Shown piece after piece: positions 52,129 through 63,961 of a stretch of 64,000 nucleotides of DNA. The stretch comes from Chara braunii. Lineage: Eukaryota; Streptophyta; Charophyceae; Charales; Characeae. Below the pieces are notes generated by a model. It saw only the letters and a program-made list of their open reading frames with translations, made no database searches and was not told the DNA's origin. Within the stretch, counting starts at the first letter, position 1. Every line of letters starts with the position of its first letter. The stretch lies in contig BFEA01000194.1 in NCBI GenBank assembly GCA_003427395.1, forward strand, positions 715,293 through 779,292, written 5' to 3'. The position numbers were made by a program, and so were the translations under genes.

Positions 52129-54968
52129 AACTGCTAGATGCTAGCGGGTGTGTTTACGTGCTCATGTCACTAAATCACAAATTAGTTTATGTCGGAAAAA
52201 CAGTGAGAGCACTGCACGTCGGATGGGGTGAACACTGCCGTTCCGCGGATGGAAATAGCAAGCAAAAGGTGCATTCCTGGTTGAGGAAAGCAGGCACCGC
52301 GGAATATGTACCGATTCCGATTTGGTTTGGAGATGAATCTGCTCTCGAATGTTTTGAACTTGCTACCATTAAAGGATTCAACCCAGGCCTGAATTCACGT
52401 GGAAAAAAGAAACGTGGTAGGGAACGAAGATCCTGTTGCCGGAAGAAACCTCACACACTCGCACCAGTGCAAATTGTCGAACCACTATTGTCTTCTTGCA
52501 AGGATGCTGACATTTCTAACAATCCAGACCTCCTTCGTGTTCTAAAAACACTGTCGAAAAGAAAGAAAACCAGGACGGTTAAGATTAAGAACAATGCCAG
52601 TGGTCGTTGGCTGAGAGCTTGACGACTTTGTGTTCTGTTGTATGGGTTTTCGAAGATTATAATCTAGGATGAGAATCTTCTTCTGTTGGATGCCAGAAAT
52701 CAGATTGAAGCCGGTAGCGACTGGGTGATCACAGAACTCATTTGCACCCGCACAAAGACAGAACAGAAAAAGGCAGAATTGATTTCACTGTTGAGAGCAC
52801 CGTGGAAACGAAGAGACCTATATAAAAAGAGCCTAAACGAACTACTCGAGTTGAATAATGTTGTAAAGACGGTAAACCAACATCGAGGTAGACAGATTTT
52901 GCGAAGTCTGCTTACTAACGCATGCAAGAAATGTTTTGGTGTAAATCCCCGTGCGTCTGTCACTTTGAAGATTCCTTTTTGTACTACTATCGACAAACAT
53001 AAGGTTGTTGACACTGTTAAAGACTGGATTAATGGTCACATCCTACCAAAGTCGTTAGCTGACGTGTATGTGAAGAGAACTCGGGCCGTATGGCTTAAAG
53101 CCAAGTCGGTCGGAGATCTCTTACATAATCAAAAAAGGTTTGCACAACACAGTCAGTTTGACTGTGTGTGTGATGCTTTTGATTTGCCCAAATTAAATGG
53201 GCATGTCGCCGTCAAGCTAAGCGAAATTGATGAGATTAAACCTTTTCTCCATAATGCTAAAAATGTTCATTTCCCTGGGTTAGTAGTAAACAGGGACTGT
53301 CTAAACCAGGCTTGCAACGAAGCCCTTGACGGACTTCGAAGCGCTGGCCTGGATTTGGACACAATAAAGGTTAATTTCAGCACTGTGTGTAAGAAAGGTG
53401 AAAAGAAGCCCGAGGGTTGTGTGCTGACTGGATACGTTTTGGGCATCAAACAATTTTTTGAAGGCCTTGTTTTTGCCCCACTGGACCATAATACCAGTGA
53501 GACCTGGATCGAGTGTCCAAAAAGGTTCGAACAAGGTTTACAAAAAATGTTCCTAAATAACAAAAATTATGAAAGAATATCCAAAGACAAAGGATAAATC
53601 CTTGCCAGTATGAGGAGGGAGTACGAAGATGCTGGTTTGGCAAAAATTGCGAACTGGGATAGGCGTGGGAAGTTGCAATATGCCTATATAATGGCAAAAA
53701 AAAAGGACAAGGAAAAACAACGACCTATTGTCCCAGCTTTCCAAAATCCATTTCGTTCTGGCTCTGGGATCCTATCAGTTGCCCTCAACGAATTGGTTAG
53801 GAGAGTGAAAGTTCCTCATTTTAACCTACGAGCGACAGGGGACCTACATCGCGTCATCGAAACAGTGAACAAAAAAGGAGAGTCACCGTCGTTGGGCCTG
53901 ATTGCACGGACATATGACATCAAAGAGATGTTCACTCAACTCCCTCGAGCTGTAATTCACCAGGCAGTGGAATGGCTGATCTTGCAGTTCAGTCAATTGG
54001 GTATCCGCTGGATACGAGTAAACAGCCGGAAAAGACTTGCCACTTTTGTTAAGTCACATGGCGAGGCCGGATGGAAATCAATCCGCCTTAATAAATTGAC
54101 AGCACTAACCCAGTTTCAACTCAGCAATACTGTGTTCTTGGTGGAAGATGCGACCCTTCTACAAAAACAGGGCATCCCAATGGGTGGAAGAGCAAGCCCT
54201 CCTCTTGCCTGTGTAATGTGCATGTTCTCCGAATACAAGTTCGTAAGCACTCTTGGTGTCGACGCTAAGTTGATCACCAGGAAGAGGTATATCTACGATC
54301 TTTTACTCCTATCTTTCTTTCACAAAAATGACCCCGACGGTCTGGAACGAGCCCGGGCTCGACTGGACAAAATTGCCCATTGCTACCCAAAAGAACTGAT
54401 CTTGGAACGAACCGACTCCAGCTCGAGGGTCCTGGATTTTCTGGAGATCCGCTTAATCGTTTTTGAGCCTACAGCGCGCATTCTGTCGACCCATAAATTT
54501 AAAAATGCAGAAACCATTCGGTTTCCAAATCCACTGGGAATCCGAACCTGTACAGATTTTAACTCATATGGACCGAAAACAACAAAATTTATTGTTGTCG
54601 CCAAATACGGTTCTGCGGATTTCTCAGAATTGCAATGATGCAGGTACCGTCATACTAAGTGTGCTCACATTGGCCTCAGAATTGAGGAAACCAAACTACC
54701 CATTGAAGGTAGTCGTCAAGGGGTTGAAATGGATGAAGAAAAGGGATGGGTCCCCCTTTTGGGACCGGATGGCCGAGGTCGTTACCAACACGTGGAGTTA
54801 AGTTATTCGCAATTGGTTCCGCTGACCGTCGTGACGCACCGGGATCCAGGATCGACTAGGATTCTGTTGTGTGTTCATACGTGGGTACGTACGAGAATGT
54901 GGACAAACACGATTACAGGTGTGTTGTATTCTTCTCACTTGGATATGAGCAATCGGTACGGTCGATAA
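52129..54968 (+). pseudogene. PLE GIY-YIG endonuclease-reverse transcriptase, broken
   Basis: One frame runs the whole length with stops at 52620, about 52665, 53595 and 54636. GIY-YIG appears as VYVLMSLNHKLVYVGKT from about 52146, followed by HCRS and a Glu-rich helix. The linker includes KAKSVGDLLHNQKRF and a CVC pair. RT follows: RPIVPAFQNPFRSGSG, motif A with YDIKEMFTQLP (Asp at about 53916), motif B with QGIPMGGRASPPLA, and motif C read as YIYD at 54288-54299, where YxDD is expected. The TAC codon at 54294-54296 replaces the first Asp codon. The frame beyond 54636 still reads protein-like to 54968. Confidence 0.8.
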
Positions 54969-55439
54969 TGCTCAGATATCGTCTGAATATCCAGGTGTTT
55001 TGGCAGTATCTCTGCAGCAGCTTTCACATACTCGGAACACACGCTATGCGATGGACCAGGTTCAGTGAAAGAGGTGGCAGCCAGCGCCGCATAGTGCGTT
55101 TTTTCTTTTGAGAATAACTCTGAAAATCAGTGTCTATGGCCTGAAGGTAGTGTTGCGTTTTTCAGGCCCCGTATGAACAGACGCACGGTGCAAAGGGGCC
55201 CTACTGGGGGTATGGTTGGCTCCGCAGTCGTCTGATTATTTTTTCGATTTTTTCGATTTTGCTTTTCTGAATTTTTTCGCTCTTTTAGGAGGACGAACAG
55301 GGTAGCATTTTAGTATATAAAACATAGGAACGTAGGTTGCGTTACCTCAATCTGAGTGGCGTATTGAGTGGAAGGGTTGAGTGGTTTGGAGGAGAAGTTG
55401 CTGTACGCCATGATATTAATGCTCAAGGCATCTTCTTCT
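54969..55439. other. no supported gene
   Basis: Downstream flank of the PLE; contains a T-rich stretch (TTTTTTCGATTTTTTCGATT near 55240). It might include the PLE 3' UTR. Confidence 0.4.
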
Positions 55440-55594
55440 GGTTTACTTCCATGTGTTTGTAATCTTTTCTCTCATGTACTGTATGTGCCAAGTTTGGTGT
55501 TTGTTTGGTTCCTCGAGATGGTTGTTTGGGGCAATGCTGAAAATTGTGAAAATCGACAAATTGAAATATTGGTGAAGTCCTTTGGGACATCCGT

Positions 55595-55626
<32 letters not shown>

Positions 55627-55740
55627 GGTCCCTGCGCAAGGATGACACACATAAATCCAGAAATGGTCCAAATTTAAAATTAAAAAAAAGAAAAAAAAAT
55701 GTTGGTGAAATTTCATGAAAGTGCACTTTTGGCTTGCTGT
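55440..55740 (+). repeat. dispersed repeat interrupted by a U6 insertion
   Basis: The parts before and after the U6 sequence align with the uninterrupted minus-strand copy at 24480-24680. Shared phrases include GTGCCAAGTTTGGTGTTTG before U6 and TTTCATGAAAGTGCACTTTT-like sequence after it. Confidence 0.7.
55577..55675 (+). ncRNA. U6 snRNA retropseudogene with A-rich tail
   Basis: GTCCTTTGGGACATCCG, AACGATACAGAGAAGATTAG, CTGCGCAAGGATGACACAC and AATGGTCCAAATTT match plant U6 from its first to its last bases with only a few changes. The tail (55676-55696) is A-rich. A 13-bp direct repeat with one mismatch flanks it (AAATATTGGTGAA at 55564-55576, AAATGTTGGTGAA at 55697-55709). This is the hallmark of LINE-mediated retroposition. 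Confidence 0.9.
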
Positions 55741-56746
55741 TTTATATGTTTTTATTTTTTATTTTTTTATTTTTTTACAATATGTTAGTAAGAAGTGCAC
55801 TCTACAGATTGGTGTAAAGTATGGTTAAAATGACCCTTCAATTTTCTTATAAATGACAGTGAAAATTGGGGGGTCGGTTAACCTTCTCTCGCCTTCGGCA
55901 CCGGGCTCGTTATGAATAAAAACGTTCTGGGGAAAGAACAAAAGAAGTCGCGCTGGACCAATGACAGTTACCCACAGTACTCGGCCACTCGGTTGTCCAG
56001 CTGAATCCTTCTGAAAACCCCACCCACCCTTCCTCTTATCATTTTTGCCCTTGCGCACCCCCACCCCCCTGTCCTACCCTAGTGTTAACCACCTGGGACC
56101 ATCACCCATTGCCATATTGGCAGGGTGACCTGATCAGACAGCGGTTGCAGGCACCCGGGCTAGGCAGAGAGACCTACCCCCTGCTCAACCCTGGTTGAAG
56201 CAGACGCCGTGGAAGCCCGATTGCACGGGGACTTCGGAGCTAGGTATGAACATGCTACTACAGGTCTTCATGAGGGTGCACATTGTTACGTTGTATTACT
56301 ACTATTGTGTTTGATGGCAAAGAGTTGGGGATCCTCCGTTCCCTCGTATATCCTTGGAGCCCGTTTCAGCCCCACGGTAAGGTGCAGTATCTCCTGACAC
56401 CCCCGACATCCCGTACTAAGGAAGTGCTATGCCAGCCTTAAACCTTAAGCTATGTACTAGGAGGATAACGAACCCTAAGTCGTGGATCATGAACTGTATC
56501 ATCTGTATGTATTGACCCTGGAGAACCCTGTGTTGTATGATAAACTGTGAGAGTTGGGCAATCTTTGACTACGTACTAGGAGGATGACCAGCCCTAAGTC
56601 ATGATCTGGTATCGAACACGGGACCTCATATGAATCGTGCAAATGACCTAACCTGTTGACATATGATGTGAAGTAGTATGAAGTTGTGCTCTGTTGGGCT
56701 CGCGTAAACCAAGAACATCAGGATACCCTACCATCGCCCCAGTCCC
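55741..56746. other. no supported gene; short repeat pair
   Basis: The phrase TACTAGGAGGAT and the following CCCTAAGTC recur (about 56455 and 56574, period near 119). On the minus strand near 56600 a B-box-like GTTCGATACC is visible without a full cloverleaf. Frames are short. Confidence 0.4.
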
Positions 56747-56950
56747 GACATACAACAACCGTGAGCTACGGTAACCCTTGGGTGGTGCGCAAGCAGTGTC
56801 TGTAATAGCTAAAAGGGGTGTGTGTCCAACCGCGCATCAATCTAACGGTCTGCCGGTGTCCATGTGCAAGGCTGCTGATTTGAACCCGCAACCTCATACC
56901 ACAATGCGCATTTCCAACCGGTGCTCTAACCACTGAGCTACATCAACCTA
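56747..56950 (-). mobile_element. tRNA-derived SINE, family 1, copy 2
   Basis: On the minus strand the head has an A box (TAGCTCAGTGG, 56930-56940) and a B box (GGGTTCAAATC, 56877-56887) at tRNA-like spacing, then a body shared with 23590-23811. The acceptor stem does not close, so it is not a tRNA gene. This is the better preserved copy. Confidence 0.75.
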
Positions 56951-57299
56951 TCATACCTTGTGTCTCCTTTTCTTTTTTGCCTTGGTAGATGGCCCCTTTC
57001 TATCCATGGGGGGCGATACCTGCTGGAAAACGGGTCAGTTGTCCCGTCTTGCGATACAAAACGAAAGGAAAAGGGGCAAGTGCGTTGATGTCATAACAAA
57101 GTTTCGAATTCACAAAAAAAATGCACGCCAACAAAGAAAACAGTTCCCGAGTCTCGTCGGTCACCGTCAAAAAACCGAACAACATGTGAGTAAACGTTAG
57201 TTGTAGACTCTTGACGACTTCTTTCGTTGGGCGGGGGGTCATGCTGGGTCCGGACCGACAGCATGGGTGTGATGTTCAACGTCACTCCCCGTTCTATCT
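56951..57299. other. no supported gene
   Basis: Mixed sequence with overlapping short frames on both strands. No RNA gene, terminal repeat or conserved motif was recognised. Confidence 0.4.
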
Positions 57300-57440
57300 T
57301 TCAATCAGAGTAATTAAAAATGCGGAACAGACCTTGGAAAAACAACAAAAGGGGGCGTGCCAAGGATGTTTTGAAAATTGAGTGTGGGGACACAGACGGA
57401 ACTGAAATCCCCTGTGTGGTTCTAGTTTTAGTGACAAATG
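57300..57440 (-). repeat. dispersed repeat, copy 2 (partner at 4465-4565)
   Basis: The minus strand matches 4465-4565, with GGGGATTTCAGTTCCGTCTG and a following TTGGCACG-like stretch. Boundaries and identity are unknown. Confidence 0.7.
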
Positions 57441-57649
57441 GCCATAGCCGCGCGGAAAAGAAATAGCGCGTACTGCTTTCAAGCGTTTGTTTAATCCAAG
57501 AAGTATCTCTAAACTTTCATGCGGGCTACTTGACGTCTTTTTTCGAATGAAAAGGAGGTCTCCCGACCATGTCACGGTGGAGTTAAACAAAACAAAACCA
57601 AAAGACAATTTGGGGACGACGCAGAAGAAATCTCGCGAGCCGCCGAGTT

Positions 57650-57960
57650 GACCGTGGTCGCGTCGTTCCTTTGCCGCTCTAGTCGGGTGCGCCAACCGTA
57701 CTTCTCACGGTCCCCTACGATAGGATACCGGAGCACAACTTACCTTCCCTAAAGGGTTGTCACCACCCTTAGGGGCGTATCCCTACTAAGTTACTGACTC
57801 ACGTGCAAAAATTTTTACAAGTAGACGCAAAGTTAGATCCGCCCAGGGCGTTTGCTCGCTTCGCCTCAGTATACGTACGTGTGGTTGAAACACCGACTGG
57901 ACTCGGACGTCGTTCATTCCCTAGGGCGTAGATCTCCTAAGTACGAAATGGACGTTGGTT
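57650..57960 (-). mobile_element. 5' fragment of the same Penelope-like family
   Basis: The minus strand aligns with 50210-50540: AAACGCCCT, GATACGCCC, GGTGACAAC, GGTAAGT, TCCTATC, GTCGTAGGG-like and TGGCGCAC occur in the same order and spacing. No PLE coding frame follows on the minus strand, so it is a 5' fragment or a solo terminal region. Confidence 0.65.
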
Positions 57961-60900
57961 GACTAGGATGGTCTTAACCACGCGTAAAACCCACAACTCA
58001 ATTTCATACCCTTAAACACTAGTTAAAAGAAAGCGATAATAACCGCACTCAGTTTCATCAAGAGGAATCGACCGTAGTCGATAGGAATGTATATCCAATA
58101 TAAAATGATAACTGAAAGAATTTGAAATCATTATACGGCAAATCCAATGACACAAGATCGAAATAGAACCCGACCACCTGGGCTCCGACAATAACCTCGA
58201 TGTAGCCGACAAAATAGTTGACCTGCCTCTATTTTGACTTGATGAGACGCGCTGCTAAAGTCATTCATTCCACCCTATCATCGACCTAAGACTACGTATG
58301 CGCACCCGTCTCCATATATTTTTAATCTCCTTGGATGACAGACTGCTTTCCGGATGATTCATGGTCATGTGCATTACTTGAAGTATTGCGTGTTCCACCC
58401 TCTAGGAAGTGGTATGGGGTATTCCTCCTTGTCCGAGCACAAGACTCGGATCTCATAAGTTGGGTTATCTCCACCGAATCGGCAAAGTAAACCCTCAATA
58501 GAACGGTCCACTCTGAGTCAATAACGAAGTCGACTCCTAAAGCAATGAACCCCGCTCCAGATTTTTCATAGAAAAAGAACGTATCCACCACAAGTAGATT
58601 TTAGTTGTTCTCATTTTTCTTAAGCTCAAGGTAACTTAGACGAAGAGAGTCAGAGGTGATAGAAAACGGGAATCATTTGGACGTGTATAGGAAGATAAGG
58701 TCATTCGGGACAAAATGGGTAAACCTCAGGGAAATGCTAGGTCCAATTGACTTCATCTTCAATATATTCACAAGTTTCTTTCATTGTACCCGTTGAAATT
58801 ATTCACTTCAAAATACCATGTTTTTAACATGAAGGCAGGCGGAAGGTAGAAACATGACAATTTTTTTTCTTTTCTCAAATAAGCACAGTCAGTCTTGCAC
58901 GCTTCTGCAAGACCGACCCTCCGAACCGGACTCAAAAGGTGTGTTAACAATCATACCGCCGCTAGATCACATTCAACTATACCACGGTCGCCGCACATTA
59001 CTTCACAAAAAATAACGTCGGGATTACTATCCGCCACGTCGTCAACCAATACCATGGTCACTCAACGCCACCACCCGATCGTGCCCAGCAAAGAAGGGTC
59101 CACTACACCGCACATTTTTTGCAGTACTTTCCCTCAAAATAATGTTGTCGACGCCTTGCCACTGGTCGAGCAGCACCCCCCACACATACAGAAAAAACAG
59201 CGCCGACCCATCTACACTTCGGCGGCACAACCCCACTCAAAGGGAGGTTCAGCTTGCCGCACCGCCGCAACCAACCTAGGGCAGAGCCCTGGTTCCACAA
59301 AGTGGTCCCAGGGGCAATCCCACAGGCGCAGCACCAGCCTAACGTTGGGGCGGAATACCCTCAGTATTAGCTATGGCTGCCTCGCTCCTCACTCCACTCT
59401 TCTGCAGACTGCCAACTCCTCCAGCAGAGTCTTCCCTCAACTCCCTCACAGTGGCGCATCATGTGGGCAGCACTTCCACTTTGTGAGGCAGCAGGGCAAA
59501 GAGTTGCGCTTTTATACTTGCTGGAGTGAGGTATGCACCACTCCAGCCTACAGGTAAAATCCGCGGCTCCAGTGGAACCCTTGTTTTGAGTTAAGATCAA
59601 GGGTCCAACATGCCCACATCTCAGCCACACACATAGGGAGGCAATTACTTTCAATTGCCTTTTTTTTTTTTTTTTTCTTCAACTCATCTATCTCGGAATT
59701 TTACGAAATAGCTGAGAGTCTGGCATTTTCAAAACACTTTTTCTTTTTTTTTTAATGAATTTTCTTCGAAGAGCTTCAACTCTTCAAAGCTCGACGTACC
59801 CGACACTTTTTCCAGTGCACGTACGTCAAGCTCGACCTTAAATTAGCGATTTTCAAAATGACGGTTCAGATTCAAAGGTTATGCCTTAGTGGTCACACTT
59901 AGGCTTAACCAGCCTGTACCTGGGGCACAAACGTGGTCATTTCCCCTTCCCCTTCTCCCTTTTTTTTTCCTTTTCCTTTTTTTTTTTTTTCCACCCCTCG
60001 ATTTTTTTGTGAGGAGACGATTCGGCGTTCTAAATGAACAGCCACCCCATCCAAGTTGTTTCACAGGGTCGAACTAAAATCAAGCTCAACAGGGTCATTT
60101 TTCCCTTATGCTAAACACGCTTGTACCAGGCGGCCACCGGTGTCAGGTTCGGGCGTGTTTTAACGGTCGCAACCAATTCAAAAAGCAAACGACCGCAAAT
60201 GAACAACTTGAAGGCGACGTGGAAGCGGAAAGGACAAAAAACGAAGAGAAGAGGGAAAATAACTTCAAAAAAAAAAACTCCCAAAACAAAATCTACCTTC
60301 AAAAAAAAAATGTACCAACACGAATGGGTGTTTTAGTGTCCGTTACCACCTTTTAAAGGACTATACGTCTCTATAGTCCTCATCGCGCTACGACATTTTT
60401 TTTTTTTTTTTTTTTTGCTAGCCCGTTCTTCAAACGAACGACTGCTAAGTAGACCTCACAACTCATGAGATTCGAAGTGGAAATAAATGTCTAAAGAATA
60501 ATAATAATAAAAAAGAAAATAAACGGAAATCCAAACCAAAATGGAATGAAAACTAAACAAAATCTAAAGAAAAACAAAACAAAAAACTTACTTTAAAAAA
60601 AAAAAGTGGCCGCTCATTATTACGGGCGCTTGCTGCAGCTTTGGGACTCCGTTCCACTAGCACACGAATGATGGCTTATTACGACGTGTGCGACACGACC
60701 AGAAAATGAAGAAAAGTGGTTAAAATAAAAAAAAAAAGAAAAAAAACTGGCAATGTTTGATTCATACACCCTCACTTGTCCTCACCTTTCCTAACCTCCC
60801 CACCTCCGCCCCGTCCCCCCAAAAATGTCCAGATTCATGCCACCCGCCAAGGCCCAATGAAGACAGAGTCAATTCATTGCTTCACTGGTTGTTGGGATAA

Positions 60901-62403
60901 AAGCCCTACCCGACGATTGTTGTGACCAAGACTCGAACGCCGGAGACGTTCGGACTAAGGTTTATAAAACATTTTGTCTTCGGTCATAGGTTAGTGTGAA
61001 TGGACTTCCGGCAAACGCGTCAGCCTCATAAAGTCAAAAATTTCCACTAATGTCGGACATCGTGCGACATTAAAAATCTCGAGTAGATACCCTTGGAAGG
61101 GTTTCTGCTCCGACACCGTTTGTTACAGAGCTCACAATCCGACGTAGATGACCTTAGTCTGATCGCTCGTTCCTTGTGTTCGTCCTCACCACGTGCCCGA
61201 TACTGGAACCCTTTTTTTCCGATAACGTTCGGTGCGGCTGCAATGGCTACACAGAGTATTGGACCAATAAGGTGTCACTGTCATCCATTGGATGACAATC
61301 AATTCGTTAAAAGGCAATAATAAGGAGTATGGCGGAAAGTGAGTATCAGTAATGACAAAACTAACGCCTATGAATCCTGAGCATTTTGTGTCGGGAGGAA
61401 AATAGAAGCGCTTGCCGATCTTGGCGAAGACTTCTTGTACATCTCACTCACATACACGTGTAATTTCCTCGTTATACGGGAACGGACATGGTGAGGATAC
61501 GAGAAGTCGACGCCCAATCGGATCAGTATAATCGGTCCGTGTGGCATAAGCAAGGCTGATTGCATATGTCTACTCAATCCGCCATTCAATCGAAGGAATA
61601 AGCAGTCACAACACCATATTCTCATTATCTTCCATCCACCATGCAAGCCAATCCGAGAGAGATGGTTAATGAAAACCCAAAAATTCGGTGTTTTTCGGCG
61701 CACCACCACAAGCAATGTCGTCAAAAATTTAGCGAACAAATAATGCTGGTTCATTATACAAACATAAAAAAAAAACAGGCAAACAAAAATGAAAAAAAAA
61801 AACTAAAAAACACTATAAAACCATATTCGGAGTAGCTTTCGGAGTTCGCCAATTTGTTTTTCGAATTCGGTGTTTTCGCCAACTTTTTTATTAGTGGTCC
61901 AAATGCATCGAAACTGAATACAGATAGACCCTAAAGCACGTACATATCACACAAAAAAACAAACAACAAAAAAACACCAATTCGGGGAAATATGGCGGTT
62001 TTGGTGAAAAATTCAATGAACATGATACCACTTATTAACCATACGTGCAATCGGAGGCGTAAGTCTATGCATTCCGATCCAATCAAGAAGACGACCATCA
62101 TTTATTCTTGCGAGTAGTTAAGCATGCATTGAAATAATCATATCAGAATCCTAATTCGTTCCCGTCATCAGAGCAATTACTCAATCGATACATATATGTA
62201 AAAAATCACTCATGCATAAACCATCAGATACTTTGGAGTAAAGGGAGGGGCGGGGCAAGATCACCCGAGCTTGCTAGTCTCTCAAATTCAACGATACTCG
62301 TCCTTGTGAGATTCGATTGAATTAAACGAGACGAGCGAGACCGGACCTTGGGAGCTGGTAGGGACGAGTGAGTCATTAGAAGATTACATTCATGAAGAAA
62401 ACA

Positions 62404-62406
<3 letters not shown>
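57961..62406. other. no supported gene; AT-rich with homopolymers
   Basis: AT-rich DNA with many A- and T-runs (for example 59659-59678, 59970-59990, 60399-60417 and 60595-60605). A 220-codon frame at 58895-59557 is low-complexity (Ser/Thr/Pro/His) and not convincing. No RNA gene or terminal repeat was recognised. Confidence 0.45.

Positions 62407-62479
<73 letters not shown>
62407..62479 (+). repeat. (GA)n microsatellite
   Basis: About 36 uninterrupted GA units. Confidence 0.98.
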
Positions 62480-62480
<1 letters not shown>

Positions 62481-63568
62481 GAGGTCGAAAGATGTGGACG
62501 GAGTCGTATCTTGTCAGAAGAAGGGGACTAAGGGAGAAGAAAGAGCTATGAGCACACAAATATATATTGAAAAAAAAAAACGGCAATCCACTGTCGACTT
62601 AGCTTCCAAAATAAGAAACGTAACCGGAGATCAAGGCGTGCAAACCTTCTTCTCTCTAACAATGGTCTTCGCCTATGCAACCACTCGTACACACACATCT
62701 TCCTTATCCAGGTACTGGCAATGATCTCGACCCCCACATACCAACCTTCACACCACAACAATCGTCACCCCGCCAACTCAGCTTCTACACCGACTTGCCC
62801 AGATCATGCAGTCCGTCGTCGCCATCCGACGCATAGCCTTGCAAAACTACAATCAGTCCGTCAGGACTTTTCGGCTCACCGTACACACACATCATCTAGC
62901 CCCAACTTCCCTGAAGCTGGAAGATGGGTTGAGGGAGAGTTTTTCTGATGTGCTTGCAGATTTTATAAGTGGGAAGAGGGAGATAGAAGATGGGAGGGAA
63001 TGGGGTGGAGGTAGGAGAGGGTGAAGAGGGAGTTCGATTTAATCGCCCAAGGAAAGCCATATCGATCACTGCCAGTTCCTTTGCAGTCGATCAGATCACA
63101 ACGTGTGGGGAATATTCTCCTTGCACAATGTCGTCTGATGGCTTGAACACTCAAGGGGAGGGATCGGTAGGGAGTTCTTGTAGGGCGATGAAGGTTGGAA
63201 GAAGGAGGGCGCGAAGAGTAGTGCGGAGCAAGACCAAGATTCAAACAAAAAGGAGAGAGAGAGAAGCGTGAAGGGAAGAAGGATCGAAAATAATTACGGG
63301 TGGAGAAAAAAAGGAGCGAGACAAGAGAGGTGAAGATGGCATGGGGCATAGCGGAAAGCGAGGGAAGTTTGCATGCATGGCTCCGTCACAGAGACAAAAA
63401 GGCACCAAAACAGTTATGTTTCATCTATTACAGCTCCACAACTACTTTAAGATTGAGAAGAAGAAGAAAAATGATATACGCGTGCGAGATTGAACGTGGG
63501 AAAAATCATATGCCTATTCAGATCCCCGCTGAAAATTCACAGAGTTTTCAATGACGATTTTTTTTTTT

Positions 63569-63574
<6 letters not shown>
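62480..63574. other. no supported gene
   Basis: Purine-rich in places (62960-63020 and 63180-63300), with short frames on both strands. Nothing was recognised. Confidence 0.4.

Positions 63575-63646
<72 letters not shown>
63575..63646 (+). repeat. (CT)n microsatellite
   Basis: A CT tract with a small interruption near its 3' end, preceded by a T-run. Confidence 0.97.
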
Positions 63647-63834
63647 GCCTTCGCATGAAGACCACTCCTCGTTTCGCGAGATGCGTCGTCGACTGAAGAA
63701 CCGCCCACCAACGACTGCGCTGCCCAGCAAAGCCGTGACTGCCCACGTATATATACGCAGGCACCGGCTACCGGTTCCCATTGATAATGGTCATGATGGG
63801 TGTGGGCGATCGTTTCCCCGTCCCGACATCCACG

Positions 63835-63877
63835 TCGGGTGTCCCATCCCTTGTTCGGGCATCATCAACCGGTGTGT

Positions 63878-63921
<44 letters not shown>

Positions 63922-63961
63922 GGTGTCCCATCCCTTGTTCGGGCATCATCAACCGGTGTGT

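Larger units (their letters stand above)
50210..54968 (+). mobile_element. Penelope-like element with N-terminal GIY-YIG endonuclease
   Basis: The order is a 5' non-coding region (50210-50540, also found inverted at 57650-57960), an ORF1 with a coiled coil, then GIY-YIG, a linker with a Cys pair, and reverse transcriptase. Classical Penelope elements carry GIY-YIG after RT; elements with it in front are described from green algae, other protists and animals. The relation to those is inference from domain order. The copy is broken by stops and by a substitution in the RT catalytic box. The 3' end is set at the last coding stop; no terminal repeats were recognised. Confidence 0.8.

Noticed and set aside
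58895-59557. 220-codon open frame on the plus strand
   Set aside because: Low-complexity Ser/Thr/His/Pro composition, no motif, no flanking signals.
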